A stretch of 43,346 nucleotides of DNA from Phascolarctobacterium sp. (GTDB taxonomy: Bacteria; Bacillota; Negativicutes; Acidaminococcales; Acidaminococcaceae), in NCBI GenBank assembly GCA_017623055.1, contig JAGAPX010000029.1, positions 1-43,346 on the forward strand, read 5' to 3'. Under the pieces are notes generated by a model. That model was not told where the DNA came from, did not search any database, and was given only the letters and a program-made list of their open reading frames with translations. The position numbers were made by a program, and so were the translations under genes. Positions 7,590-16,034 of the stretch are shown here, in pieces (positions within the stretch are counted from its first letter, which is position 1; each line of letters starts with the position of its first letter).

Positions 7590-8225
7590 ATGCAATTACC
7601 TGACAAGAAATATATCGCGTCCTTTGACATTGACGCGCAAAACACATTTACCCCCGTTTGCCCTAACGAACTCCCCGTAGTTGAAGGCGACCAAATCGCT
7701 GACGAGCTGAACGCTCAAGCAAAATTTGCCAGCCTGCGCGTTGCTTCCCGCGACGCACATACTAACGACGCTTTGTGGCTTAGCGACGAAGAACATCCGC
7801 CTCTTTCCCCCATCGAAGGTCATGCTGATTTAGACATACGTTGGCCGGCACACGCCATCATCGGCACCAAAGGCTTTGACTTTATTGCAGGTCTTGACCC
7901 TGCGGCTTACGACTTCCAAGTTTACAAAGGTATTGAAATTGATAAGCACCCCTATGGCGCTTGCTACCATGATTTAGGCAACAAGCTTTCCACCGGCGTT
8001 ATCGAGTACCTGCGTTGCCAAGGTATCACCACCGTAATTTGCGGTGGCTTAGCTACAGATTACTGCGTAAAAAATACTGTGCTCCAATTACGTGACGCAG
8101 GCTTTGAAGTTATCCTCAATAAAGCTGCCTGCCGTGGTATCGCTCCTGAAACCATCGCTGTTGCCATGCAGGAAATGGAAGCTGCTGGCGTGAAGTTCAT
8201 TGAAAATGCCGGCGAACTTGCTTAA
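7590..8225 (+). CDS. pncA: nicotinamidase
   Basis: 211 residues, the usual PncA size. It hydrolyses nicotinamide to nicotinate in NAD salvage. The isochorismatase-like catalytic triad is visible: Asp15 in FDIDAQNTF, Lys113 in VYKGIE, Cys159 in GLATDYCVKNT. The metal site residues Asp55 and His57 (SRDAHT) and His88 (WPAHAIIGT) are also present, together with the cis-peptide region before Cys159. ATG has AAGGAAG about 8 nt upstream. Monocistronic between its own promoter and terminator, divergent from znuA, consistent with PncA being a metal enzyme, but no functional link is shown. Confidence 0.93.
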   Translation: MQLPDKKYIASFDIDAQNTFTPVCPNELPVVEGDQIADELNAQAKFASLRVASRDAHTNDALWLSDEEHPPLSPIEGHADLDIRWPAHAIIGTKGFDFIAGLDPAAYDFQVYKGIEIDKHPYGACYHDLGNKLSTGVIEYLRCQGITTVICGGLATDYCVKNTVLQLRDAGFEVILNKAACRGIAPETIAVAMQEMEAAGVKFIENAGELA

Positions 8226-8268
8226 AAGAAAATTTGCAATTTAAAACACTGCTCCATAAATTAACAAA

Positions 8269-8300
8269 GGCTCCGCGAAATTGCGGAGCCTAATTTTTTA
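8269..8300 (+). terminator. terminator of pncA
   Basis: Perfect 8-bp stem GGCTCCGC/GCGGAGCC (8269-8276 with 8283-8290), 6-nt loop, then TAATTTTTTAT. It also lies just beyond the convergent minus-strand gene ending at 8309. Confidence 0.9.
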
Positions 8301-8308
8301 TATGACCT

Positions 8309-8593
8309 TTATCCTAAACCATTACATCTTGCCAAATCATCGTAGACCAAGGTTGCCAGCTTCTCAATGAGCGGTGCGTTGCCTGCAAAAACTTGGGTAG
8401 CACCAAGAACTTCCTGCAAGCGAGCTTTGTTGCTCATCATACAACAACAGGGAAGCATAATCTCACTAATGAGATACGCCGCACTACGCAGCTGCATTTC
8501 GTCAGTAAGCAAGCTGCCATCCCGTACCTTACCTGTAAAAACTGCCAAACGTCTATCAATGGCAAGTGCCAATTGTTTTTCCAAAACGCCCAT
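8309..8593 (-). CDS. hypothetical protein (94 aa)
   Basis: 94 residues, mostly helical, with an unusual CCCMM run in the middle (about residues 48-54) inside an otherwise leucine/alanine-rich helix-forming sequence. No recognisable family. The ATG follows the stop of the upstream gene by one base (TAAG-ATG), which indicates translational coupling with the 148-residue protein upstream; the two are probably a functional pair. Confidence 0.7.
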   Translation of the reverse strand: MGVLEKQLALAIDRRLAVFTGKVRDGSLLTDEMQLRSAAYLISEIMLPCCCMMSNKARLQEVLGATQVFAGNAPLIEKLATLVYDDLARCNGLG

Positions 8594-8594
8594 C

Positions 8595-9041
8595 TTAGCG
8601 CATGTTTTCGATAAAGTCTTCGAAGGTGTTGATTACAACGTAGTGACCGGTTACTTTCAAGTCACGAAGCACGGTACCATAGGATTCGTACCATTCGTCA
8701 GCCAAATCCATTTTCAAACCATCTTTTTCATATTCTTCCATCATTTTGAGGATGAATTTGTTTACTTCGCCGGTATCTTTTTTAACGTTCAAAGGAATGA
8801 TGCGTTCTTCGGGTTCGTATTTTTCAACAACAACTTTCCAACCACCGGGGATGGGCGGCAAACGATTAGCTTTAATATAATAGCCTTCAGGAGAGAAGCC
8901 TACATAAGAATCCATTTTATTGTACAATTTAGCTTTTTGCAGAGGGAAGCCATTAGCGTTACCCCATTTAACGATTTCATCGCAAACTTCATTTTTCTGA
9001 ACTACGCTGGTAAAAGTAGTTTCAGCCAAAATTTCGGACAT
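8595..9041 (-). CDS. hypothetical protein (148 aa)
   Basis: A 148-residue, charged, apparently soluble protein without signal peptide. Features seen: a central RLPPIPGGWKVVVEKYEPEE segment and a C-terminal half rich in Glu, Lys and Asp. I do not recognise the family. Start ATG is preceded by AAGGAGG at good spacing and by a well-formed promoter (9075-9103). First gene of a two-gene operon with the 94-residue protein. Confidence 0.75.
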   Translation of the reverse strand: MSEILAETTFTSVVQKNEVCDEIVKWGNANGFPLQKAKLYNKMDSYVGFSPEGYYIKANRLPPIPGGWKVVVEKYEPEERIIPLNVKKDTGEVNKFILKMMEEYEKDGLKMDLADEWYESYGTVLRDLKVTGHYVVINTFEDFIENMR

Positions 9042-9074
9042 TTTTCATTCCTCCTTAAAACATTCATTAGAACT

Positions 9075-9103
9075 ATTTTACTCTAATGACAAAAGAAATT
9101 CAA
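9075..9103 (-). promoter_or_regulatory. promoter of the two-gene hypothetical operon
   Basis: Minus strand: -35 TTGAAT (9098-9103), 17-bp spacer, -10 TAAAAT (9075-9080). Confidence 0.6.
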
Positions 9104-9110
9104 CGAAAAA

Positions 9111-9146
9111 TACAAAAAGAAACGGCTCCTTTTAGAAGAAGCCGTT
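9111..9146 (-). terminator. terminator of the amidohydrolase/DUF3100 operon
   Basis: 7-bp stem AACGGCT/AGCCGTT (9121-9127 with 9140-9146), followed on the minus strand by TCTTTTTG. Confidence 0.8.
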
Positions 9147-9152
9147 AGATTT

Positions 9153-9599
9153 CTAGATTTGACCAAGGGATTTCAAAATTGCTTGAGCGATAATCGCACT
9201 GCCAATGTAAGTACCAATAAATACCACACAAGCAACTACAACGATACGCCAACCACTTTTAGCAAAATCGTCAAGGTCTTTACCGATTGCTACGCCTGCA
9301 TATGCAAGAAGCGGAGTGCACAGGGACACAAAACCAACCTTCGCAACATAAGCACTGATAATTGCACTACCGGGAACTGCAGGATAAGTAAGAATACAAC
9401 CCAAGGTTACAACGTATGCAACGGAGGGAATGTTGCCGGGCAAATATTTTGCCATCAGGATACCAGCCAGTGCAATGACAGTAAGAATCAACAAACCGGG
9501 AATGGATTCTAAAATGGTAGCTTTAGTACCCAAAATGTTGGAAACCAAGCTCATAAAGCAAACTATGAATAAAACGTATAAAGTATCTTTAATGCTCAT
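9153..9599 (-). CDS. small integral membrane protein, partner of the DUF3100 protein
   Basis: 148 residues, almost entirely hydrophobic, with four to five predicted membrane helices. No named family is claimed. Its ATG overlaps the stop codon of the DUF3100 gene by one base (TAATG), so the two are translated in fixed ratio and most likely form a two-subunit membrane protein, presumably a transporter serving the amidohydrolase encoded at the head of the operon (inference). Confidence 0.82.
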   Translation of the reverse strand: MSIKDTLYVLFIVCFMSLVSNILGTKATILESIPGLLILTVIALAGILMAKYLPGNIPSVAYVVTLGCILTYPAVPGSAIISAYVAKVGFVSLCTPLLAYAGVAIGKDLDDFAKSGWRIVVVACVVFIGTYIGSAIIAQAILKSLGQI

Positions 9600-10393
9600 T
9601 ATGCTTCCTCCTTCTTGGGTTCTTCGCCGTATTTAATTTTGTAGCATTTTTTGTAGAGCCATTCTGCCATGGGCAATGCCAGCCAGATGGACATATACAA
9701 ACCGTCAAGACCGGAAAGCATATTACTTGCTGCACCAAAAGCTGCCAATTGTTCTGCCATTTCGGGGAACATTGCGCACAAGGAACCAACAGCCGCGGTC
9801 ATCATACTTGCAGAGCCAACGCCTGCTGCCATTGCCAAAGCATAAGGATGGAAGGGCAAAGTGGAAGCTGCAACAGAAGCCATCAAGCCGAAGAAAATGG
9901 TACCAAAAACAGTACCTGCAATGTAAACGCCCATTACGCCACGACCTTCACTGCTGTCCAAGCCATAACGTTCGCCGATTAAAGCAACGTTAGGTTCGCG
10001 GGCAACAGAGTGAGCAGCGCCAATAGCTTCGCGTTTCAAACCAAGGAATACTGCAATGGGGATACCAATGAAGATAGTACCAAGGTTACCAAATTCTTGG
10101 AGCAACAGTGCGGGGGAAGCCGCAATAATTTTCGGCAGGGTAGGACCAACCAGGGTGCCATAACGAGCCATCAAAAGCATTAAGGTCAAGCCCAAAAGGG
10201 AGCTTGCATCAAGCATTTCTGCCTTGCCGGAGATTTTCAAAAATTTAGGTGTAGTAAGTACGCCTAAAAGCAGAGCGAAAAGCATAGGCAACAACACGAT
10301 AGTGCCAACGCCTACCTTAAAGGTGTGCACGCCAATCATTTCTGCGATAACGATAAGACCTAAAACGATGGCATGTAATTTAAAATTTTTCAT
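9599..10393 (-). CDS. DUF3100-type membrane protein (putative transporter subunit)
   Basis: 264 residues with seven to eight hydrophobic segments and a charged C-terminal tail ending KKEEA. The sequence, including LPKIIAASPALLLQEFGNLG and the AAGVGSASMMTAA stretch, fits my recollection of the DUF3100 family, whose genes recurrently neighbour M20 amidohydrolases. Function is not established; import of an acylated or aminoacyl compound for the neighbouring hydrolase is a reasonable guess. Start ATG follows AGGAGAGG. It lies 26 bp behind the amidohydrolase gene and overlaps the following gene by one base. Confidence 0.75.
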   Translation of the reverse strand: MKNFKLHAIVLGLIVIAEMIGVHTFKVGVGTIVLLPMLFALLLGVLTTPKFLKISGKAEMLDASSLLGLTLMLLMARYGTLVGPTLPKIIAASPALLLQEFGNLGTIFIGIPIAVFLGLKREAIGAAHSVAREPNVALIGERYGLDSSEGRGVMGVYIAGTVFGTIFFGLMASVAASTLPFHPYALAMAAGVGSASMMTAAVGSLCAMFPEMAEQLAAFGAASNMLSGLDGLYMSIWLALPMAEWLYKKCYKIKYGEEPKKEEA

Positions 10394-10419
10394 CAGTTAA
10401 CCTCTCCTTCCCAACTATT

Positions 10420-11730
10420 TCAATTGCTAAAATAGCTTTCAGCCTTCTTTATATATTCCTCTTTTGTGAGGATAGGCTCAAAATTATCAAGGATTGCCTT
10501 TGCCTCCTGCGCATCATCATAAAGCAAATCAATCAAGGTCATGGCAAAAGCCTTCGCCGGCAACAGCACTGCCGCTTTAAAATCTACAGCATGGAAATCT
10601 GCAGTGTGCAGTAAACCATTGGTTCCTCCGATAAAGGGATGAATTACCGGAATAATGTGGGACACATCCCCCATATCAGTAGACGCGCTAAAATGACCAG
10701 CGTCTTTAATGGCGATTCCCGGCCAAGCAAGCTTAGAATTTTCTACGAAAAGCTCATTCATACGAGCGTTACAGCTAAGGGGCATCATACCGGGCAAGGT
10801 TTCTACAATTGTTTGAGCACCAACTGCATCACCGCCAGCCTTCAAGGCAGCGTCAACTTTCAAATGAGTTTTCTCAATTGCGTCCATAGTCTTAGCACGC
10901 ACGTAAAGCTCCATACGCACATCAGCAGGTACAGAATTTACAAAATCCCCGCCCTTGGTGATGATGGGATGGACACGTACCACGTCATCTTCACGGAAGG
11001 TTTCTCTCAGGGCGTTGATACCCATCAAGCCAATCATCGCTGCGTTCAGGGCGTTAATTCCTTCGTCAGGAGCATCTGCCGCATGAGCAGTCTTGCCCAC
11101 GTAACGAACGGTTTTCCCTAAAAAGCCATTACTGCTTTCACCAACGGAAACCGTAGGCTCCGGCATATTTTTATCAGAATGCATTTGCATTGCCATATCA
11201 ATATCGTCAAAGGCACCCTCGTAAATCAACTGCCCTTTGCCACTTAAAAAGTGTAGCTTGCCCTGCTCACGCAGTTTTTTGCGATAAGCAATCTCAATAT
11301 ATTCTTCCGCAGGAACGGCAAAGAACACTGCGTCGCCGGCAAGGTGTTCCATGACGCCACTTTTCATAATGCCGCAAGCTGCGCCAAGCATGGAGGCAAT
11401 CTGCAGATTATGACCACACGCGTGGGCAGCACCTGTCATAGGGTCTGCCTTACAGCTATCAGGACAACCAACTGCATCAAGCTCACCAATAACTGCAGCT
11501 GTCGGACCAGCTTTACAACCTTTGGCACGAGCCTTTACACCGTTGATGGCAAGTCCCATTTGCGGGTCGAGTCCCAAGTTACGCATAAACTCCGCCACTT
11601 TGGCAGAAGTTTTTACTTCCTTGAAGCCCAGCTCTGGCTCATCAGCAATGCTATTGGCAAGAGCTTCTATTTCTGCAGCGCTATCGTCGATAGCAGCGCA
11701 AACCTTTACTTTCAATAAATCTTTGTCCAC
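10420..11730 (-). CDS. M20-family amidohydrolase/aminoacyl hydrolase
   Basis: 436 residues, metallopeptidase family M20, AbgB/amidohydrolase type. Metal-ligand motifs are visible: GELDAVG, the AHACGHNLQ segment (about 128-136), VPAEEY (Glu pair near 160) and a late His in GLLHTADFHA. The dimerisation/lid insert follows the usual order. Such enzymes split amide bonds of N-acyl amino acids or p-aminobenzoyl-glutamate-like compounds; the substrate is unknown. Start is GTG (11728-11730) after AGGAGG. It leads an operon with the two membrane proteins and is divergent from cysE. Confidence 0.9.
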   Translation of the reverse strand: MDKDLLKVKVCAAIDDSAAEIEALANSIADEPELGFKEVKTSAKVAEFMRNLGLDPQMGLAINGVKARAKGCKAGPTAAVIGELDAVGCPDSCKADPMTGAAHACGHNLQIASMLGAACGIMKSGVMEHLAGDAVFFAVPAEEYIEIAYRKKLREQGKLHFLSGKGQLIYEGAFDDIDMAMQMHSDKNMPEPTVSVGESSNGFLGKTVRYVGKTAHAADAPDEGINALNAAMIGLMGINALRETFREDDVVRVHPIITKGGDFVNSVPADVRMELYVRAKTMDAIEKTHLKVDAALKAGGDAVGAQTIVETLPGMMPLSCNARMNELFVENSKLAWPGIAIKDAGHFSASTDMGDVSHIIPVIHPFIGGTNGLLHTADFHAVDFKAAVLLPAKAFAMTLIDLLYDDAQEAKAILDNFEPILTKEEYIKKAESYFSN

Positions 11731-11793
11731 AATTACACCTCCTATTTGAAATTCAATGTAACAGTTTCATCACAAAATCTTTTCTTTCCGAAA

Positions 11794-11822
11794 ATTATAT
11801 CACTCTCAACGAAAATTTACAA
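11794..11822 (-). promoter_or_regulatory. promoter of the amidohydrolase/DUF3100 operon
   Basis: Minus strand: -35 TTGTAA (11817-11822), 17-bp spacer, extended -10 TGATATAAT (TATAAT at 11794-11799). Leader of about 55 nt. Confidence 0.65.
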
Positions 11823-11836
11823 ATCATATCTGATTT
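11821..11836. promoter_or_regulatory. palindrome AAATCA-TATC-TGATTT at the -35 of the amidohydrolase promoter (operator candidate)
   Basis: Perfect 6-bp arms with a 4-bp centre, overlapping the -35 element. A dimeric regulator binding here could block or help the polymerase. No regulator gene is adjacent. Confidence 0.35.
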
Positions 11837-11891
11837 ACAAGTACTCCACTCTAACTTCCCACAAATTTTTATTTTCACAAGCTCCGTGCTG

Positions 11892-11900
11892 TGCTAAAAT
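11892..11900 (+). promoter_or_regulatory. extended -10 promoter for cysE
   Basis: TGCTAAAAT (11892-11900), about 35 bp before the start codon; -35 not convincing. Confidence 0.45.
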
Positions 11901-11934
11901 AGAGTTACCATTTTATAAAGAAAGGAGCCTGCTC

Positions 11935-12618
11935 ATGTTTGCTCAGATAAAAGAAGACTTGAACGCCATTATGCTGCGTGATCCCGCTGCAAAATCAAGG
12001 CTGGAGGCAGCAATGTGTTATCCGGGTTTGCATGCCATTTGGCTCCATCGCATAGCCCATCATTTTTACAAAAAGGGTTGGGTAGTGTTCCCCCGTTTAG
12101 TAAACACCTTCTCTCGCTTTTTGACAGGCATTGATATTCACCCCGGTGCAAAGCTAGGCCCCGGTCTTTTCATTGACCACGGTATGGGACTTGTCATTGG
12201 TGAAACTGCCGAACTCGGCAGTAACGTTACCCTGTACCAAGGCGTTACCCTTGGCGGTACTGGTAAAGAAAAAGGTAAGCGCCACCCCACTATTGGCAAC
12301 AACGTGGTAATTTCCAGTGGTGCTAAAGTTTTAGGCTCCTTCAAAGTTGGCGACAACTCTAAGATTGGTAGCGGTAGTGTTGTTTTAAAAGAGGTTCCGC
12401 CCAATTCCGTAGTAGTTGGCGTTCCCGGACGTGTAGTTGCCCTCGACGGTAAGCGTGTTCACCCTGATGACATCGACCTTGACCACGACGTACTTCCTGA
12501 CCCGGTTGCAGAATACGAAGAACGTTTGGCTCGTCACATGGACGAAATCAACAAGCGCCTGAAAGAATTGGAAGCTTCCATTTACGTTAACAGTCGTCAT
12601 CCTAAAGACTACGATTAA
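11935..12618 (+). CDS. cysE: serine O-acetyltransferase
   Basis: 227 residues, the short Gram-positive-type CysE. It makes O-acetyl-L-serine from serine and acetyl-CoA, the entry to cysteine synthesis. An N-terminal helical part (about 1-65) precedes a left-handed beta-helix of hexapeptide repeats: GIDIHPGAKLGPGLFIDHG, GLVIGETAELG, QGVTLGGTGKEKGKRHPTIG. His82 in IDHGMG and the GTGK loop form the active site. The frame is open upstream but AAAGGAG (11921-11927) fixes the ATG at 11935. The C-terminal 35 residues form a charged helix. Monocistronic; no T-box or other cysteine-sensing leader is visible in the short 5' region. Confidence 0.94.
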   Translation: MFAQIKEDLNAIMLRDPAAKSRLEAAMCYPGLHAIWLHRIAHHFYKKGWVVFPRLVNTFSRFLTGIDIHPGAKLGPGLFIDHGMGLVIGETAELGSNVTLYQGVTLGGTGKEKGKRHPTIGNNVVISSGAKVLGSFKVGDNSKIGSGSVVLKEVPPNSVVVGVPGRVVALDGKRVHPDDIDLDHDVLPDPVAEYEERLARHMDEINKRLKELEASIYVNSRHPKDYD

Positions 12619-12641
12619 AAATTGCAAAGTGTTCCTAAAAT

Positions 12642-12676
12642 AAAACTCCCCTCTCAAAAATGAGAGGGGAGTTTTT
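12642..12676. terminator. bidirectional terminator between cysE and cstA
   Basis: Stem AAAACTCCCCTCTCA/TGAGAGGGGAGTTTT with an AAAA loop; T-runs follow on both strands, so it ends cysE and the converging cstA operon. Confidence 0.92.
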
Positions 12677-12717
12677 ATGTGCATTTTACATTATATTTTT
12701 AAGGTTACGCTGAGAGA

Positions 12718-14313
12718 TTATTCTTCTTTTTTGCTAAGTGCATTATACGCTTCGCGGAGCAACAGTACAGTAAGTACCAAGAGTACAATGTCAAAGGTAA
12801 ATACTACCATATTAGTTTTGGGATTGAGGAGCATTTGTACCAAAGCCACGATGGTGGTAATGAGCATAAAGCCCATGGGGTACATAATGAATGCTGCACT
12901 CTTTTTAAGAGCACGGATAACCCAAACACCCAAAGCCATAAGACCGATAGCAGCAACCAATTGGTTGGAAGCACCGAAGATGGGCCAAATAAGGGTCCAA
13001 GCCGGAACGTTGCCAGCTTTGTAGAAAATAAGTGCCAAAGCAACGCCTACGGAAATACCGGTTGCCAAGTATTTGTTAAGGCTCATACCGGTAAATTCTT
13101 GCAATTGATAACGTGCCAAGCGGGTAGCAGTATCAAGAGAGGTCAAGATGAAGGAGTTCAAAGCCAAGAGACCGATAGCAGTACCCAAACGCGGGGAGAT
13201 GCCAATCAAAGTAGCAAATTGACCTAAACCATGACCATATACAACGGTGGGGCCGCCTTTAAGCATTTCGCCACTCATCATAATGGTACCCAATGCGATT
13301 ACGCCAACAACGCCTTCAAGAAGCATTGCGCCGTAGCCTACGGGAACAGCGTCAGTTTCGCGGGTCAATTGCTTGGAGGTAGTACCGGAAGCAACCAAGG
13401 AGTGGAAGCCGGAGATTGCACCGCAAGCAACGGTAATAAAGAGCAAGGGCCACAAGTATTCGCCGTTTGCAGTTACAAAGCCTTTGAATGCAGGCAATTT
13501 TACTTCGTAGCTTGCACCGCCAAAAATCATACCTACGCCACCCAGGAATACGCTAAAGTACAACATATAGGAAGCCAAGTAGTCACGAGGTTGCAGGAGC
13601 AGCCATACAGGAAGAATGGAAGCTGCGAAAATGTAGCCAATCAAAAGAATGCGCCAGAAGGAAACATCAGCTGCAAAGGTGGATTGTACCCAAGCGCTGT
13701 CCAAGCCAAATATCAAGGAACCAAACAGAATGGGCAACATTACAACGGTACTTACTTTCAAGGAAATACCAAAGCGATAGATTGCTACGCCAAATACCAT
13801 TGCCATCATGATATACAAGGAAGCAGTGAAAGCAACAGCAGGGTCAGCAGCGAAGGTTTGTGCTGCCAATTCCAAGAATACAGCAACAACCAAGGTCAAG
13901 CTGAGCCAGGTAAATGCCAAGAACAGCTTTTGACCGCGAGCGCCAATCCATTGACGTACAACTTCGCCGATGGACAACCCTTTATGACGAATGGAAGCAA
14001 CCAATGCGCCCATGTCATGTACGCCGCCAAAGAAAATACAACCAACGATAATCCAGCAGAAAGTAGGCAACCAGCCAAGCATTGCTGCAGCTGCGATAGG
14101 ACCAACTACAGGACCTGCACCTGCGATGGAAGCAAAGTGGTGACCCATAAGTACTGCGGGATGCGCCGGGCAATAGTCGATATTATCCTGCAGTTCGGTA
14201 GCAGGAGTAGTACGTTCAGGATCCAGACCGTAGTAACGGCTTTGGAATCCGCCATAGAATTTGTATGCTAAGGCAAAGCATACGATGGTAATAACGAATA
14301 AGGTTAATAACAT
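12718..14313 (-). CDS. cstA: carbon starvation protein CstA family transporter
   Basis: 531 residues with about 14 to 16 membrane segments, the short CstA form. The conserved N-terminal block HPAVLMGHHFASIAGAGPVV (about 55-74), the GPIAAAAMLGW motif and HDMGALVASIRHKG are clear. Family members (CstA, BtsT in E. coli) import pyruvate and possibly peptides with protons. ATG has AAGGAAGGG upstream. It is the last gene of the DUF456-dehydrogenase-CHAD-unknown operon, 14 bp after the previous stop. Pyruvate uptake beside a 2-hydroxyacid dehydrogenase is metabolically sensible, but the substrate here is inferred. Confidence 0.93.
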   Translation of the reverse strand: MLLTLFVITIVCFALAYKFYGGFQSRYYGLDPERTTPATELQDNIDYCPAHPAVLMGHHFASIAGAGPVVGPIAAAAMLGWLPTFCWIIVGCIFFGGVHDMGALVASIRHKGLSIGEVVRQWIGARGQKLFLAFTWLSLTLVVAVFLELAAQTFAADPAVAFTASLYIMMAMVFGVAIYRFGISLKVSTVVMLPILFGSLIFGLDSAWVQSTFAADVSFWRILLIGYIFAASILPVWLLLQPRDYLASYMLYFSVFLGGVGMIFGGASYEVKLPAFKGFVTANGEYLWPLLFITVACGAISGFHSLVASGTTSKQLTRETDAVPVGYGAMLLEGVVGVIALGTIMMSGEMLKGGPTVVYGHGLGQFATLIGISPRLGTAIGLLALNSFILTSLDTATRLARYQLQEFTGMSLNKYLATGISVGVALALIFYKAGNVPAWTLIWPIFGASNQLVAAIGLMALGVWVIRALKKSAAFIMYPMGFMLITTIVALVQMLLNPKTNMVVFTFDIVLLVLTVLLLREAYNALSKKEE

Positions 14314-14327
14314 TTAATTCCCTTCCT

Positions 14328-14738
14328 TCAAATATTTTTGCCTTCGTCAAGCAATGCACGTTGCTCAACAAGAAAAATCAAATCCTCAAAGCGCTTAACC
14401 TTTTCCCCTCCCTTATAATGTAAAATTTCTAGCCATCCTCTAATGCCCAACCAGTAGGACTTAATCACTACGTCTGAAAATTCACTGTCCAGTAAAACAA
14501 AGCGATGCTTCATAACATCTTCCTTAGACTGCCAGTTTTCTTTCAGCCAGTTTTCCGAAGCCTTGCCGTTGTGCTTTAAGATTATAAAATCATCTGCGGC
14601 ATAACGGGCAATTTCCCCAGCCAAGCAGTCTTTGACAAAATCAGTATGGCGATGCCAACCTATCATGCCTCCACCCTGCCAAGGAACAAAGCCGTAATCT
14701 CGCAGTAATTCTTCCCACTTATTCAAAGTTTCCTCCAT
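14328..14738 (-). CDS. hypothetical protein (136 aa)
   Basis: 136 residues, soluble, tryptophan-rich (nine Trp, e.g. WQGGGMIGWHRH and YWLGIRGWLEILHYKGG), rich in charged residues. No family recognised. The ATG shares one base with the stop of the CHAD gene (TAATG), so it is translationally coupled; this overrides an upstream in-frame start that would run into the CHAD gene. The coupling suggests that the two products work together. Confidence 0.78.
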   Translation of the reverse strand: MEETLNKWEELLRDYGFVPWQGGGMIGWHRHTDFVKDCLAGEIARYAADDFIILKHNGKASENWLKENWQSKEDVMKHRFVLLDSEFSDVVIKSYWLGIRGWLEILHYKGGEKVKRFEDLIFLVEQRALLDEGKNI

Positions 14739-16021
14739 TATAAATGCTCGTCCTGCCATTCACCCAGCTGTGCCGTAAAGTTATCCCACAAGCTGGGCAA
14801 ACTTGCCAAGGCAGCCTCTGCCTTCGCTCGTTCCCACCCGCAGAACATAGCACCCTCGTATTGCAGGACAGCATCATCAGGATATTGCTTCATAATTTCG
14901 CCAACCAACATATCGTTTACATAATCGTCGTGCAAAAAGCCTAACATATCCTGCAATGACTTCAAGCTACGCAAAAGACTGGTAGGAAAGTAAATTTCTG
15001 GTACGCCCTGCAAGGCATAACGGAAGCGTTTCACTTTAATCCTAATCTTGTGCAGCTGCTCCATATCATCAAAAGCAGGATATTTATCCTGCAGTAACAT
15101 CAGCTTACCACACCAGGTATTAAGTCGCAAGCGAATAAATTGTTTTAAACGCATTTCTTGATATTCTTCCGGTAAAACAGCGTTTTGCATAGTCAAAAGC
15201 ATCTCTGCAAGCTGAAAAGTTACTTCATTTAATTTGTTGGCATTCAAAACTTTCTTGGAAGCTTTGGCACGGTAATCCTGTAAAATTTCTTCCAAGCGAC
15301 TAACCTGCTCCACAGTTTCCTCGCCACGTTGAGCGTGCCTAATCTTCATGCATGTAAGAAGCGCCACATCGTACTCACGTGCATCACCCAAAATATTTGC
15401 CCAACGCTTGATGAGCATTTTGTATTGCTCAAAAGTGGTCATAGGAAGCAAATCCTTGAAGAAAGTTAAACTGGAACGCAAACGACGCAGCTTTACCCGT
15501 AGTTGACGGACAAGGTTACGCTCGTTAGTACAGGTCAGCAAATCACCCCACGCCTTGCTGGCAGCATAAAGATGCCAAGGCAAGTGGCAACACAACGCGG
15601 TAAGAGCGGTATCCTCGTCATAAAGCGCCATATCTTCCATACTAGTACGTCCACGCAATTGCTTCGCCCTCAAAACTAAATCAGGCTCATCTAATACAAA
15701 CTTAATCTTGCTGGCAAGCAATTTTTGCAGCAGCTTGCGCACCTCATTGACAGCCTTTACTTCGTATTCAATGATTACTTCATTCAGCGGCTGAATGTTA
15801 TCGCAGATAACCATTACCCCGCTGATGCAGGTTACTTTGTAGCCAACCTCACTAACAGGTACAAACTTAGTCCGTTTGTACTTGAGCAAATCATCATTCG
15901 CAAGATACTTTTCTTTTATTTTGTTCTTCACCGTTGACTGCGGCAGAAGTTTTTGCACCACCGTCAACAGTTGTCCTTTATTTTTCAAACCAAGCCCATG
16001 CAGGCAAATTTTTTGCTTCAT
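14738..16021 (-). CDS. CHAD-domain protein
   Basis: 427 residues. The C-terminal two thirds (about 140-420) is a CHAD domain: helical, rich in Arg, Lys and His, with the typical VRQLRVKLRRLRSSLTFF segment and the later HKIRIKVKRFRYAL segment, the basic faces that bind polyphosphate in characterised CHAD proteins. The N-terminal 135 residues do not show the CYTH ExExK motif, so this is not the usual CYTH-CHAD fusion; they may be a degenerate or different domain. Polyphosphate binding fits the ppk/ppx genes 3-9 kb away, but the link is inference. Starts 13 bp after the dehydrogenase. Confidence 0.85.
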   Translation of the reverse strand: MKQKICLHGLGLKNKGQLLTVVQKLLPQSTVKNKIKEKYLANDDLLKYKRTKFVPVSEVGYKVTCISGVMVICDNIQPLNEVIIEYEVKAVNEVRKLLQKLLASKIKFVLDEPDLVLRAKQLRGRTSMEDMALYDEDTALTALCCHLPWHLYAASKAWGDLLTCTNERNLVRQLRVKLRRLRSSLTFFKDLLPMTTFEQYKMLIKRWANILGDAREYDVALLTCMKIRHAQRGEETVEQVSRLEEILQDYRAKASKKVLNANKLNEVTFQLAEMLLTMQNAVLPEEYQEMRLKQFIRLRLNTWCGKLMLLQDKYPAFDDMEQLHKIRIKVKRFRYALQGVPEIYFPTSLLRSLKSLQDMLGFLHDDYVNDMLVGEIMKQYPDDAVLQYEGAMFCGWERAKAEAALASLPSLWDNFTAQLGEWQDEHL

Positions 16022-16034
16022 TAATATCCTCTAA

